This document shows positions 20,297-30,021 of a DNA stretch of 64,000 bases, piece after piece. The translations under genes and the position numbers were made by a program. Source of the DNA: Algoriphagus antarcticus (lineage in GTDB: Bacteria; Bacteroidota; Bacteroidia; Cytophagales; Cyclobacteriaceae). A model generated the notes under the pieces. The model made no database searches. It was not told where the DNA came from and saw only the letters and a list, made by a program, of their open reading frames with translations. The stretch is from contig NZ_MSSW01000017.1 in the NCBI RefSeq assembly GCF_002150685.1, positions 1 through 64,000 of the forward strand, written 5' to 3'. Each line of letters starts with the position of its first letter. Positions within the stretch are counted from its first letter, which is position 1.

Positions 20297-20779
20297 AAGT
20301 AATATGATTTGGTTTATATTATACCCAATGATATTCTTATTCATGAAATATCGCATAATGACAGAGCACTTTTTTGATGAGGGGTCAATACTTAGTATTT
20401 AATAATAATCTCTTTTTTTGAGGAATTTCAAAATTTTAATTGGATTTTCAGTAAAAATGCCCTAATACACAATATTTTCACACTGTTATTCCAATGTTAA
20501 CAAAAGTTAATTTTTTACCAAAAACAGTTAAGTGGCACTCGCACTATTTGCACGACTCTGAAAAATTTTTAATTTCTACATATGGCATTTCTGCAAAATA
20601 TTAATAATTCCAATAGAAAAATGTAGCCCTATTTCTACTTAAAATGTCTTTTGAAGAGAATTTAAATCTGAATGTATATTGTAAGTCAATGAAAAAACTA
20701 CTTAGATAAAATTGAATCTTAATTAATAGTTAATAGAAATATCTATTAACTGTTAACTTTTTGATAACAATCCCTACTC
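20297..20779. other. AT-rich regulatory region upstream of the SusC operon
   Basis: Nearly 500 bp without a gene between the PorE-like gene and SusC. The only clear structure is a perfect 9-bp inverted repeat AGTTAATAG / CTATTAACT (20728-20736 / 20743-20751) with a 6-nt loop and no T run. It could be an operator or an mRNA structure at the end of the PorE-like transcript. No full consensus promoter with both boxes was found. Confidence 0.4.
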
Positions 20780-22702
20780 TTACAAAACCCTGATAGTAAT
20801 TCGACGGTTTAAGGCTTGATTTTGAGGATTATCGTTTGGCACCATTGGATCTTTGTCCCCCTTGCCTTCTACCAGCACTCTACCAGGATGAAATCCTTGA
20901 CTCATCAAAAACTCTTGAACACTTTTAGCCCGATTTAAACTAAGGTTTTGATTATAGCTCGTACTTCCCACGTTATCTGTGTGCCCCGTGATCAAAATAT
21001 TCACGTTCGGGTTTTCTGTCAAAAACTTCACAAGTCGTTTTAGTGAAGATATAGATTCGGATTTCAAGCTGTATTCATCAAATTCAAAGAACACATTTTC
21101 AAAGACGAACTCTTCTCCTGCTGCTACAGGTACTAATTCAACTTTCAAATCCTTTACATTTTTAATTTTATCACGCTCCACATTATAAATCTTGGGGATA
21201 AAGCCTTTTTTCTCCACATACAATCCAGAAATTGCTTTGTCTGGATACAGCATAGTGAATGCACCGGTTTTGCCATCTGCTTTGAACATGTACAGGGTAC
21301 TGTCATTTGTCAACGACACCAGTGATAAAGTAGCGTCTATTGGTTCGCCTGTCTTTGAATTAAGTACTTTACCCTCAGTTACTGTCAAGTTTTCACCCAA
21401 TGATATCTCATCAGGGAATTTGAACCTATACAATAAGGATCGATCGTGTTCTCTTTCGGAAGTAGTCAGTTCAGTGAAATAAGCATAATCTTTTTGTGCC
21501 GTAATAAATAAAGCAACTTGATCCAGTTGATCATTAATCGGCAAACCGAGATTTTCAGGTTTTGTAAATTCCCCATTTACTACTTTTGACATCTGAATAT
21601 CCATACCTCCAAATCCAGGATGACCATCCGATGAGAAAAAAAGTATCTCATTATTAAAAAACATAAATGGTGAAATTTCATCCTTAGACGTATTCACTAC
21701 ATCTCCTAAATTTTTTGCCTCAGACCAAGTAGCATCATTTTGCATTACACTATACCAAATATCATTTCCTCCAAATCCACCTTTACGATTGGAAGAAAAG
21801 AATAAAATCCGGCCATCTGCAGAAAGTGAAGGCTGAGAATCCCAAGACCTGGAATTGACATTCTTCCCCATATTCTTGGGGCGCTGCCACATTCCATTTA
21901 ATTTGTAGGCAATATATAAGTCACAACTCCCCTCAGAATCCGGCGCATCGCAAGAAGTATATATCAAGATATTGCCATCAGCAGTTACAGAGCAAGTGCC
22001 TTCATTATAAGGAGAGTTTATAGCTTGAGCTACACTTTGAGGCTTTGACCAGTTTCCCTCTGGAGATACAAAAGCCATAAAAATATCTTCCTTATTATTA
22101 TTCCCAATTCCGTCCCTTTTAGTAAATAGTATCTGTTCCCCGTCTGCTGTCAATACTGGGAAATACTGTAGTTGAAATTCGTTGAGTGGTGCCGGCAGTT
22201 TTTCCTTTTCTATTGGCCGAAAATTGCCCAGCTGCAAAGCCAAAAAATCCATCTGCTCTTTCATCTTCAAATAATTCGGTAACGTACGGAAAGAAGCATC
22301 AAAAAAAGGATCAGTAGCCACAAATTCATCATGGGCCTCCTTAAACCTTCCTTGCTTCAGATATACATGTGTAAGTACCCAGCCTATATCAGCTCTATGT
22401 TTTTGAGTTGAATTTTTTCCTGAAAGCCTAGATTTCCCCGCTAGGGCGGTAATTTCGGCTATATCTAACTCACCTTTCGTAAGTTGAAGCTGCGTAAGCT
22501 TCACATAAGCTTCCAAAAATGAAGCTTCTCTCTTAATTGCGTCTTGGTATTTACCTATTGCTGCATCATACTGGCGAGAAAGCGTCAACTCCTCTCCTTC
22601 CCGATACATCTTGATTGCCCTCGCATCAATGATCGAATAGCTTTGCGCGTTCGCGAAAGAAAGGGTCAAAAAAAGCAGAATTCCAACTAAAACAGGGCGC
22701 AT
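20780..22702 (-). CDS. PorE-like OmpA family protein (TPR, PD40 propeller, CRD, OmpA)
   Basis: About 640 residues from the Met at 22702, which begins a signal peptide (MRPVLVGILLFLTLSFANAQ). The longer frame to 22777 would overlap queE and is rejected. Domains in order: TPR-like helices (about 25-150), PD40/WD40 beta-propeller repeats (SVTADGNILIYTS, SLSADGRILFFSSNRKGGFGGNDIW), a carboxypeptidase-regulatory domain (VTEGKVLNSKTGEPIDATLSL) and a C-terminal OmpA peptidoglycan-binding domain (ITGHTDNVGS, NLSLNRAKSVQEFL, NRRITIRV). This order is that of PorE, the type IX secretion component that ties the system to peptidoglycan. Unlike PorE it shows no lipobox. Many Bacteroidota have several such paralogues, so the specific role is uncertain. 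Confidence 0.8.
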   Translation of the reverse strand: MRPVLVGILLFLTLSFANAQSYSIIDARAIKMYREGEELTLSRQYDAAIGKYQDAIKREASFLEAYVKLTQLQLTKGELDIAEITALAGKSRLSGKNSTQKHRADIGWVLTHVYLKQGRFKEAHDEFVATDPFFDASFRTLPNYLKMKEQMDFLALQLGNFRPIEKEKLPAPLNEFQLQYFPVLTADGEQILFTKRDGIGNNNKEDIFMAFVSPEGNWSKPQSVAQAINSPYNEGTCSVTADGNILIYTSCDAPDSEGSCDLYIAYKLNGMWQRPKNMGKNVNSRSWDSQPSLSADGRILFFSSNRKGGFGGNDIWYSVMQNDATWSEAKNLGDVVNTSKDEISPFMFFNNEILFFSSDGHPGFGGMDIQMSKVVNGEFTKPENLGLPINDQLDQVALFITAQKDYAYFTELTTSEREHDRSLLYRFKFPDEISLGENLTVTEGKVLNSKTGEPIDATLSLVSLTNDSTLYMFKADGKTGAFTMLYPDKAISGLYVEKKGFIPKIYNVERDKIKNVKDLKVELVPVAAGEEFVFENVFFEFDEYSLKSESISSLKRLVKFLTENPNVNILITGHTDNVGSTSYNQNLSLNRAKSVQEFLMSQGFHPGRVLVEGKGDKDPMVPNDNPQNQALNRRITIRVL

Positions 22703-22706
22703 GGAC

Positions 22707-23333
22707 TTAGGGTATGTCCATAAATTTATGAGTTTGAAGCGAAATTTTCCATTTTGGGTGATTTTTTGCATAATCAATAATGACTGGAGTGAATTTCTCA
22801 GCCTTGCTCCACTCCGGCTGAAGTCTCAATTCGCAAGTAGATTTAACCAGTTCAGCATGCTCTTCAGCAAATGAAAAATCACTCTGATGAAAAATCACAA
22901 CTTTCAATTCATCCGCCTCTGCGTAGATCGAAGGGTGGGGCTTTTTAAATTTCTTTGGAGAAAAGCAAACCCAGTCAAAATCCCCAGAGTATGGATGAGC
23001 TCCTGAGGTTTCAATATTTGTAGTAAATCCTTTCTCTTTCAAAAGCGCTGTCAATGGCCCCAAATCATACATCAATGGTTCGCCTCCCGTGATCACCACC
23101 AATCTTCCTGGATAAGCTAAAGCATCTTCTACAATTCTTTCGATGGAAAGAACCGGCCACTTGCCAGAATCCCAAGATTCCTTGACATCGCACCAGACAC
23201 AGCCCACATCACAGCCACCTAGCCGGATAAAATAAGCGGGATGTCCGGTAAATTTACCTTCGCCCTGTATCGTATAAAATGCTTCCATTAAAGGAAGCTG
23301 AACTCCATGTGCTACTGCTTCGTCTATATTCAT
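22707..23333 (-). CDS. queE: 7-carboxy-7-deazaguanine synthase
   Basis: A 208-residue radical SAM enzyme that converts 6-carboxytetrahydropterin to 7-carboxy-7-deazaguanine in queuosine synthesis. The cluster motif is C41-x3-C45-x2-C48 in LGGCDVGCVWCDV, followed by VVITGGEPLMYDL and CFSPKKFKKP. The start at 23333 fits the family; the open frame to 23465 runs through non-conserved sequence and is rejected. It ends only 4 nt before the start of the PorE-like gene, so the two probably share a transcript although their functions are unrelated. Confidence 0.93.
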   Translation of the reverse strand: MNIDEAVAHGVQLPLMEAFYTIQGEGKFTGHPAYFIRLGGCDVGCVWCDVKESWDSGKWPVLSIERIVEDALAYPGRLVVITGGEPLMYDLGPLTALLKEKGFTTNIETSGAHPYSGDFDWVCFSPKKFKKPHPSIYAEADELKVVIFHQSDFSFAEEHAELVKSTCELRLQPEWSKAEKFTPVIIDYAKNHPKWKISLQTHKFMDIP

Positions 23334-23382
23334 CTGAATTTTTGATAAAGCGGGCGATTGAACCGCTGGGTGAATGATGCCG

Positions 23383-23390
23383 CAAAGGTA
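23383..23390 (-). promoter_or_regulatory. -7 promoter element of queE
   Basis: TACCTTTG on the minus strand, identical to the rRNA-type boxes at 158 and 270, lies about 50 bp upstream of the queE start. The -33 region is poor (no TTG at 19 bp). Confidence 0.45.
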
Positions 23391-23455
23391 ATATTTTAGA
23401 ATTGGAAAAGTTACGAATTGGAAAACTGTAAGAAATACATTCGAATTTTCCATTC

Positions 23456-23557
23456 TTGAGTCCACTCCGATAATTAGTTTTTGGAGAAAATATCCATTCT
23501 AAATTGCACTATAGGACACATATTTTAGTAAAAAATACCTTTTCGGAGTGGACTCAA
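23456..23557. repeat. 102-bp element with perfect 15-bp inverted ends
   Basis: TTGAGTCCACTCCGA (23456-23470) is repeated in perfect reverse complement at 23543-23557. The 72 bp between are AT-rich and noncoding. Size and symmetry fit a MITE-like or transcript-processing element. The gap between queE and the M20 gene holds nothing else. Confidence 0.55.
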
Positions 23558-23569
23558 CCTTCCATTTTT

Positions 23570-25174
23570 CTAATCCTTTTTAAGAGTGGGATAACTCACA
23601 CCCAACTGCTCTAGATAGGTATCATACTTTGTGTCGTCATAGTAAAACTTTTCCAGCTCAGGACGAAACTGATCCATAATCCGCTTATTCAAATAAATAG
23701 GCGCATCATCTTCCGCAGAAATCATAGGTTTGTACTGCGTTTCTTTAGTCTGCACATTTTTGAAATAATCCCATGCTTGATCTACCAATTCAGGCTGTAG
23801 CAAGAAGTCTAAAATCGTCATCGCCTCAGCTTTAGCACCAGCCGTCACTCCTTTGTGCGCTATTGGCGTCGCCATTGCTATTGCATTGCTCCAATGATGG
23901 CCTTGCAAGCCGGGAATGTTTGAAGGAAATCTCAAAGTCACCGTAGGAACAACCCAAGAAACGTCCCCAATATCATCAGAACCTCCAGAAACGGGATTTT
24001 TCACTGGTAAGCCCAATGTGTCAAGCTTGGTGGGAAGCCCTTCGATTTTCTCTGAGCCAACTTCTTCTTGCACAGCTTTTGCCAAAATCTGATCGGCTTC
24101 AGACCATTCCGGCAAACCCACCTTAAGAATATTCGCATACATCTTTTCAGCGATCACTTTATTAAAGTGTCGAGGCCATGCCGTTCCCAATATTTTGGAA
24201 GTAACCTCCGTATCTGTCATCAAAGCTGCACCTTCTGCCATCCTATTTGCAGTGGCGTACATTTCCATGATTCCCTCATATTTCACATCCCTGAAATAAT
24301 ACCAAATCGAAGCTTTGGAAGGCACTACATTGGGTTGATCTCCCCCATCTGTGAAAATCGAATGCGAGCGTTTCAGCGGATCCAAATGCTCCCGTTTATA
24401 ATTCCAACCCACATTCATCAGCTCAGCTGCATCAAGAGCACTTCTTCCTCTCCATGGCGAGCCCGCGGAATGCGCAGCTTCACCAGAAAATGTATATTCT
24501 ACAGAAATAAGTCCAGTACCAGAAGTTTCGCCATAGCTCACTCCCAGGTTATTTCCCACATGGGTAAAAATACAAATGTCCACGTCATCAAATAAACCAT
24601 CACGTGTGTACCAAGCTTTTGCTGCTACTAGTTCCTCAGCGATTCCCGGCCAAAGAATTAGAGTTCCTCCGATATTTTCACGTTCCATAATTTTCTTTAC
24701 TGCTAAGGCTGCAGTGATATTCAGCGGAATGCCTGCATTATGGCCTTCTCCATGACCAGGTGCTCCCTCGACCATCGGTTTGTGATAGGCGACTCCTGGA
24801 TATTGGGAAGCCTTTGGGATGTCATCTACGTCGGAGCCCAACGCAATTGTTGGTCCATCTCCGTTTTTCCAAGTTGCAAACCAAGCAGTAGGAATTCCAG
24901 AAACGCCCATTTCTATAGTAAAGCCGTTTTCTTCCAAGATCCCAGTCAAATACTTGGATGATTCCACTTCCTGAAAACCAAGCTCTGCAAAACTGAAAAT
25001 CTTATCTACCATTACTTGACTCATTTTGGCATCGGCCTCTACTAATTGTACGACCTCTAATTTCAGTGCGTCAATTTGCTTTTGGGAGATCTTCTTTTGT
25101 GCCAAAGAAAAATGTGAAAGGCACAAGAGCATCATAAAAATGCCTATTCCTCTATTAAGTGATTTCAGTTTCAT
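23570..25174 (-). CDS. Secreted M20 family amidohydrolase (AbgB-like)
   Basis: A 534-residue zinc peptidase/amidohydrolase with a signal peptide (ending HFSLAQ, residue 25). Metal-ligand regions of the M20 family are visible: ALGSDVDDIPK, GHGEGHNAG, PGIAEELVAAK, and SGGSDDIGDVSWVVPTVTLRFPSNIPGLQGHHW near residue 430. The dimerisation domain includes AAHSAGSPWRGRSALDAAELM. It is closest to p-aminobenzoyl-glutamate hydrolase subunit B and related exported amidohydrolases. The substrate is probably a small amide or peptide in the periplasm. It stands alone, with leuS diverging on the other strand. Confidence 0.85.
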   Translation of the reverse strand: MKLKSLNRGIGIFMMLLCLSHFSLAQKKISQKQIDALKLEVVQLVEADAKMSQVMVDKIFSFAELGFQEVESSKYLTGILEENGFTIEMGVSGIPTAWFATWKNGDGPTIALGSDVDDIPKASQYPGVAYHKPMVEGAPGHGEGHNAGIPLNITAALAVKKIMERENIGGTLILWPGIAEELVAAKAWYTRDGLFDDVDICIFTHVGNNLGVSYGETSGTGLISVEYTFSGEAAHSAGSPWRGRSALDAAELMNVGWNYKREHLDPLKRSHSIFTDGGDQPNVVPSKASIWYYFRDVKYEGIMEMYATANRMAEGAALMTDTEVTSKILGTAWPRHFNKVIAEKMYANILKVGLPEWSEADQILAKAVQEEVGSEKIEGLPTKLDTLGLPVKNPVSGGSDDIGDVSWVVPTVTLRFPSNIPGLQGHHWSNAIAMATPIAHKGVTAGAKAEAMTILDFLLQPELVDQAWDYFKNVQTKETQYKPMISAEDDAPIYLNKRIMDQFRPELEKFYYDDTKYDTYLEQLGVSYPTLKKD

Positions 25175-25303
25175 AAGTTATGGTGGTTAGTTAAGTTGGA
25201 AAATACTAAAAACTTTCATACGATCCATCGAAAAATGCCCAGTGGAAATAATAGGTTTTGGGGAGGAATTGCCAATTTGGATTCCAAAGCCCGTCAATTT
25301 TTC

Positions 25304-25311
25304 TATTTTTG
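25304..25311 (+). promoter_or_regulatory. Candidate -7 promoter element of leuS
   Basis: TATTTTTG matches TAnnTTTG and lies 37 bp before the leuS ATG. A TTTG at 25276-25279 could be the -33 box, though the spacer of 24 bp is longer than usual. Confidence 0.4.
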
Positions 25312-25347
25312 CAGTCGTTCAGCTAAAAAACTAGAAATAATTCAATC

Positions 25348-28122
25348 ATGGCGGAGTACACTTTTAAGGAAATCGAGAAAAAATGGCAGGGATACTGGGA
25401 AAAGAATCAAACTTTCCTCACCAAGGTAAACCCTGACAAACCGAAATTCTATTCCTTGGATATGTTTCCGTATCCATCTGGAGCAGGACTACATGTAGGA
25501 CATCCTCTGGGCTACATTGCATCTGATATTGTTTCCCGGTTTAAGATGCTCAAAGGATTCAATGTGTTGCATCCAATGGGCTACGATAGCTTTGGGCTTC
25601 CTGCAGAGCAATACGCAATTCAAACTGGACAGCATCCAGCGATTACTACAGAGCAAAACATCGCCAGATATACAGAACAGCTGAAGAATATAGGTTTTGC
25701 CTTCGACTGGAGTAAAGAGGTCAGAACATCCAACCCTGATTATTACAAGTGGACACAGTGGATCTTCATGCAGCTTTTTAATAGCTACTATGACCAGGAT
25801 GCAGACAAGGCTCTTTCCATTGATTCGTTGATTGAGCGATTTGAGAAAGAAGGGAATCCAACAGTGAAGGCAGTTTGTGATGAGGATAGTAAGCTGTTTA
25901 GCGCCGCAGATTGGAACGCTTGCTCAGAAAAAGAAAAACAGGAAACACTCCTTAAATATAGACTGACTTTCTTAGCAGAAACCACTGTCAACTGGTGCGC
26001 TGCATTGGGAACTGTTCTTTCCAACGACGAAGTCAAAGAAGGTTTTTCTGAGCGTGGCGGGCATCCTGTGGAGCGTAAGAAAATGATGCAGTGGTCGATG
26101 CGAATCACTGCTTATGCAGATAGATTATTGAAAGGTTTGGACACAGTCGATTGGTCTGAGCCGATCAAAGAAATGCAGCGTAACTGGATTGGGAAATCAA
26201 TCGGAGCTGATGTAGTTTTCCAGGTAAAAGATTCTGAACAAACCATCAAAGTCTTCACCACTCGGGTGGATACTATATATGGTGTCACCTATTTGGCTTT
26301 GGCACCAGAATCTGATCTAGCGGCAGCATTGATCACCGAAGATCAGCGTGAAAAAGCAGAAGCATATATTGAGGTAGCAAAAAACCGCTCCGAGCGTGAG
26401 CGTATGAGTGACGTCAAAACCATCTCAGGCGCATTCACCGGTTCCTATGCGATCAATCCGTTCAACGGAGAAGAGATCCAGGTTTGGGTGGCTGATTATG
26501 TGTTGGCGGGATATGGAACTGGCGCTGTGATGGCAGTCCCTGCTCATGATGAACGGGATTACAACTTTGCGAAACACTTCGATCTTGAGATAAGACAGGT
26601 AATCGAAGGCTCCATGGAAGAAGGTTCTTTCCCCGGAAAAGGTGGTTTGATTATCAATTCAGGCTTCATTTCCAATCTTTATATGAAAGATGCCATAATC
26701 AAAGCCATTGAGTTTTTGGAAGAAAAAGGCATAGGAAAAGGAAAAATTCAATACAGAATGCGCGACGCGATTTTCACACGTCAGCGTTATTGGGGCGAGC
26801 CACTCCCTGTTTATTTCAAAGACGGCTTACCTTATTTAATAGAGGAAAAAGACTTACCTTTGGTTTTGCCAGAGGTAGATAAATACTTGCCAACAGAAGA
26901 CGGAGAGCCTCCACTTGCTCGCGCAAAAGACTGGAACTACAAAACTCCAGCAGGTGAATTTCCTTTGGAAAGAAGCACGATGCCGGGCTGGGCCGGATCT
27001 AGCTGGTATTTCTTCAGATATACTGATCCGAAGAACGAAACTGAGTTTGCGGACAAAGCAAATACAGATTACTGGGGATCGGTAGATTTATACATCGGAG
27101 GGTCTGAGCATGCTACAGGACACCTTTTATATTCCAGGTTTTGGACAAAGTTTTTGTTTGATCTTGGAATAGTGAGCGTCGATGAGCCATTCCAGAAGAT
27201 GATCAACCAAGGTATGATTCAGGGAAGATCAAATTTTGTCTATAGAGTCAAAGGCACCAACCAATTTGTAAGCTATGGTTTGCGAGATCAATACGATACG
27301 TTTGCAATGCATGTGGACGTAAATATTGTCTACAATGACCAGTTGAAGTTGGAGAAATTCAAAGACTGGAGACCTGATCTTGAAGATGCTGAATTCATCT
27401 TGGAAGATGGCAAGTACATCTGTGGCTTTGAGGTGGAGAAGATGTCCAAGTCCAAGTACAACGTGGTAAATCCGGATGATATCATCGAGCGATATGGCGC
27501 AGATACCTTGAGACTTTACGAAATGTTCTTGGGGCCTTTGGAGCAATTCAAACCTTGGAACACCAATGGAATTGATGGAGTATTTAAATTCCTGAGAAAG
27601 CTTTGGAATCTTTATCATTCCAACTCTGGCGAATTCCAAGTTTCAGATTCAGAGCCGAGCAAAGAAGAATACAAAGCACTTCACAAGGCATTAAAGAAGA
27701 TGGAGGAAGATATGTCCAATTTCTCCTTCAACACCTCTGTATCCAGCTTTATGATCTGCGTGAATGAACTGAGTGCGCTGAAGTCCAATAAACGAGGAAT
27801 TCTAGAACCATTAGCACTTTTGGTTTCTCCTTATGCACCCCATATTGCAGAGGAACTTTGGAGTTTACTCGGACACGAGGGATCTATCACCGAAGCCACT
27901 TTTCCTGTTTTCGAAGAAAGCCATCTGAAAGAAAGTGCATTCGAATACCCAGTGATGATCAATGGGAAATTGCGCACTAAAATCAGTCTTGATCTATCTT
28001 TAACCAAAGATCAGATTCAAGTGGCCGCTTTGACAGATGATACTGTTCAAAAGTGGTTGGAAGGAAAAGCGCCTAAAAAGATCATAATCGTCCCTGGAAA
28101 GATTGTTAATTTGGTGATCTAA
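25348..28122 (+). CDS. leuS: Leucyl-tRNA synthetase
   Basis: A 924-residue class I synthetase that charges tRNA-Leu. The HIGH-type motif is [17 protein letters not shown] (about residues 45-60). The editing domain includes [17 protein letters not shown] and [19 protein letters not shown], and KMSKSKYN lies near residue 698. The anticodon-binding C-terminal domain is complete. Roughly 85 residues between WTKFLFDLG and KMSKS form the extra insert common in Bacteroidota enzymes. It is followed by a terminator. Confidence 0.97.
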   Translation: MAEYTFKEIEKKWQGYWEKNQTFLTKVNPDKPKFYSLDMFPYPSGAGLHVGHPLGYIASDIVSRFKMLKGFNVLHPMGYDSFGLPAEQYAIQTGQHPAITTEQNIARYTEQLKNIGFAFDWSKEVRTSNPDYYKWTQWIFMQLFNSYYDQDADKALSIDSLIERFEKEGNPTVKAVCDEDSKLFSAADWNACSEKEKQETLLKYRLTFLAETTVNWCAALGTVLSNDEVKEGFSERGGHPVERKKMMQWSMRITAYADRLLKGLDTVDWSEPIKEMQRNWIGKSIGADVVFQVKDSEQTIKVFTTRVDTIYGVTYLALAPESDLAAALITEDQREKAEAYIEVAKNRSERERMSDVKTISGAFTGSYAINPFNGEEIQVWVADYVLAGYGTGAVMAVPAHDERDYNFAKHFDLEIRQVIEGSMEEGSFPGKGGLIINSGFISNLYMKDAIIKAIEFLEEKGIGKGKIQYRMRDAIFTRQRYWGEPLPVYFKDGLPYLIEEKDLPLVLPEVDKYLPTEDGEPPLARAKDWNYKTPAGEFPLERSTMPGWAGSSWYFFRYTDPKNETEFADKANTDYWGSVDLYIGGSEHATGHLLYSRFWTKFLFDLGIVSVDEPFQKMINQGMIQGRSNFVYRVKGTNQFVSYGLRDQYDTFAMHVDVNIVYNDQLKLEKFKDWRPDLEDAEFILEDGKYICGFEVEKMSKSKYNVVNPDDIIERYGADTLRLYEMFLGPLEQFKPWNTNGIDGVFKFLRKLWNLYHSNSGEFQVSDSEPSKEEYKALHKALKKMEEDMSNFSFNTSVSSFMICVNELSALKSNKRGILEPLALLVSPYAPHIAEELWSLLGHEGSITEATFPVFEESHLKESAFEYPVMINGKLRTKISLDLSLTKDQIQVAALTDDTVQKWLEGKAPKKIIIVPGKIVNLVI

Positions 28123-28139
28123 GAGAAAAAATTTCGTTG

Positions 28140-28172
28140 AAAGCTCAACCCCATCCAAGGTTGAGCTTTTTT
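28140..28172 (+). terminator. Rho-independent terminator of leuS
   Basis: AAGCTCAACC (28141-28150) pairs perfectly with GGTTGAGCTT (28159-28168), followed by a T run. Confidence 0.88.
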
Positions 28173-28204
28173 CATGTTATCTTGATTCAAGTTATATTTG
28201 AGCG

Positions 28205-28513
28205 ATGAACTGGGTCAAGGAAAATAGAGAAGCGATAAACTCACTTTGTAAAAAACACAAAGTAGAGAAGCTTTATGCCTTTGGCTCAGTATTGACTACT
28301 TCTTTCAATGATGAAAGTGACATGGATTTTTTAGTGGATTTCAAAGACGCTGAAATTCAAAAATTTGCTACCAATTTTTTTATGCTAAAATCGAGTTTAG
28401 AAGCTCTCTTCGGAAGAGAGGTTGACCTCATCGAGTCAGAAGCGATAAGTAATCCATATTTTAGAGAAGAAATAGAGGAGACAAAAAAGCTTGTTTATGA
28501 GTCGAAAAATTAA
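28205..28513 (+). CDS. mntA: MNT-type nucleotidyltransferase antitoxin (MntA-like)
   Basis: A 102-residue minimal nucleotidyltransferase. The motif G27-S28-x10-D39-x-D41 (FGSVLTTSFNDESDMDF) is complete, so the enzyme is probably active. In type VII toxin-antitoxin systems MntA silences its HEPN partner by adding AMP groups to a Tyr near the RNase motif. Its end overlaps the hepT start by 23 bp. A TATATTTG at 28193-28200 sits only 4 bp before the ATG, so the mRNA would be nearly leaderless if this is the -7 box. Confidence 0.9.
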   Translation: MNWVKENREAINSLCKKHKVEKLYAFGSVLTTSFNDESDMDFLVDFKDAEIQKFATNFFMLKSSLEALFGREVDLIESEAISNPYFREEIEETKKLVYESKN

Positions 28514-28835
28514 AAAATACCTTTTTGATATTTTGACTTGCATTGAAGAAATTGAAAGCTTCTTTGAAGGAAGAGAAGTTACTATTCAAAATCTCAGAAA
28601 TGATCGAAAAACACTAAGGGCAGTTGAAAGGGATCTTGAGATTATAGGAGAAGCAACCAAAAGATTGTTGAAAATCTCTCCGCAGATAGAAATTTCCGGA
28701 GCTAATGAAATCATCGGAGCTAGGAATTATATTGCTCATGATTACGAGTCTGTTTCCCTCAAAATTTTAACAGAAATCTTAACCGACCACCTCCCCGTTT
28801 TAAAAACAGAAGTCATTGCCCTCTTGAATACTTAA
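28491..28835 (+). CDS. hepT: HEPN-domain RNase toxin (HepT-like, DUF86)
   Basis: A 114-residue helical HEPN protein. The RNase motif R78-x4-H83-x-Y85 (RNYIAHDY) is intact, including the Tyr that MntA AMPylates in studied systems. It overlaps mntA and could start at the Met at 28491 or 28497. HEPN toxins of this family cleave RNA (tRNA in studied cases) when not modified. Confidence 0.9.
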   Translation: MFMSRKIKKYLFDILTCIEEIESFFEGREVTIQNLRNDRKTLRAVERDLEIIGEATKRLLKISPQIEISGANEIIGARNYIAHDYESVSLKILTEILTDHLPVLKTEVIALLNT

Positions 28836-28950
28836 TGATCCTCCACACCTTTCCTATCTGAACTGTATTTATAGATCGAATTTTGGAGATAATCAGGCCC
28901 GAAATACGGGTAGAAGCACTCAAATTCATCCAAAGCACTTTAAAACATAG

Positions 28951-30021
28951 ATGAGCCAAAATAAAATCCTTTATATAACTCCATCCATGCAGTCATTTGT
29001 AAAAAGTGACATCAGGATTTTGTCAAACTATTTTACAGTTCGGGTCATTAATCAACCTTGGGGGAATAAAAAACTTGCGCCGTTCAACTTCATCGCTCAA
29101 TTTCTCTCCATGCTTTTCAGCATTTTCGGATCGAAATTCATCCTGGTCAATTTTGGCGGATACTGGGCTTTTTGGGCAACCATCTTTGGAAAGCTCTTTG
29201 GCAAGAAAGTATTCATTATCACCCACGGAACTGATTGCGCTTCCATTCCCGAGCTTAATTACGGAAGTCTTAGAATCAGTTTACTAAAGCGAATTTGCGA
29301 ATTCAGCTATACCAGAGCCGAAGCAATATTCCCTGTCAGCGAATCTTTGATAGGAACTGAGTTACATTTCGATCCAGCCATCACTTCCAGAAAACAAGGT
29401 CTTTTATTCCATTTTCCTGACCTTAACGTACCCATCAAAACAATCTATAATGGCCTGGATGAAAGCCAATGGACTCTTCCCATAAAGCCAAATCGAATAA
29501 CAAATAGCTTTTTGACAGTGATGTCACCCAGCCAATTTAACCTAAAGGGTGGTGACCTCATTCTGCAGATTTCGAGAGAATACCCACGCTGTAGTTTTTA
29601 CTTTGCAGGAGTTCAGGCTTCAGAACTAGAGCTAGAAACTTGTGCAAACGTCCATTTTCTGGGGTTTTTGGATCCAAAAGAATTGCTCGAATGGTATCAG
29701 AAATGTGAGTTCTACTTTCAGCTTTCCAGCTTTGAAGGCTTTGGCTGTGCCTTATGTGAAGCCATGCTTTGCGGAGCAATCCCAATCGGTTCCGACACTA
29801 ATCATATCCCAAAGATTGTAGGAGAAGCGGGATTTATCATACCCGAAAAATCCTTGAAATCTGCCGTTTCGGTCATGGATAAAGCCATCGGAAGTATCAA
29901 TAAAGATATACTTTCCATAAATTCACGACTTCATATTCAAGCCAACTATTCTCTGGCGCTCAGAGAGCAAAAATTAATTGAAGCTCTGGAACATTTTACC
30001 GGCAAGTCTTATACTAACTAA
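28951..30021 (+). CDS. Glycosyltransferase family 4 protein
   Basis: A 356-residue GT-B fold glycosyltransferase. The C-terminal donor-binding part shows the family pattern FQLSSFEGFGCALCEAMLCGAIPIGSDTNHIPKIVGEAGFII, with the E-x7-E arrangement of GT4 enzymes. The N-terminal half has a hydrophobic stretch (FNFIAQFLSMLFSIFGSKFILVNFGGYWAF) that may contact the membrane. It probably adds a sugar to a surface polysaccharide or lipid carrier. Its stop overlaps the start of the FkbM methyltransferase by one base (TAATG), so the pair is co-translated. Acceptor and sugar are unknown. Confidence 0.85.
   Translation: MSQNKILYITPSMQSFVKSDIRILSNYFTVRVINQPWGNKKLAPFNFIAQFLSMLFSIFGSKFILVNFGGYWAFWATIFGKLFGKKVFIITHGTDCASIPELNYGSLRISLLKRICEFSYTRAEAIFPVSESLIGTELHFDPAITSRKQGLLFHFPDLNVPIKTIYNGLDESQWTLPIKPNRITNSFLTVMSPSQFNLKGGDLILQISREYPRCSFYFAGVQASELELETCANVHFLGFLDPKELLEWYQKCEFYFQLSSFEGFGCALCEAMLCGAIPIGSDTNHIPKIVGEAGFIIPEKSLKSAVSVMDKAIGSINKDILSINSRLHIQANYSLALREQKLIEALEHFTGKSYTN

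Noticed and set aside
24068..24595. 175-residue plus-strand frame inside the M20 amidohydrolase
   Set aside because: Fully antisense to a clear M20 gene; rich in His, Ser, Arg and Ile without domain-like patterns. It is a shadow frame.
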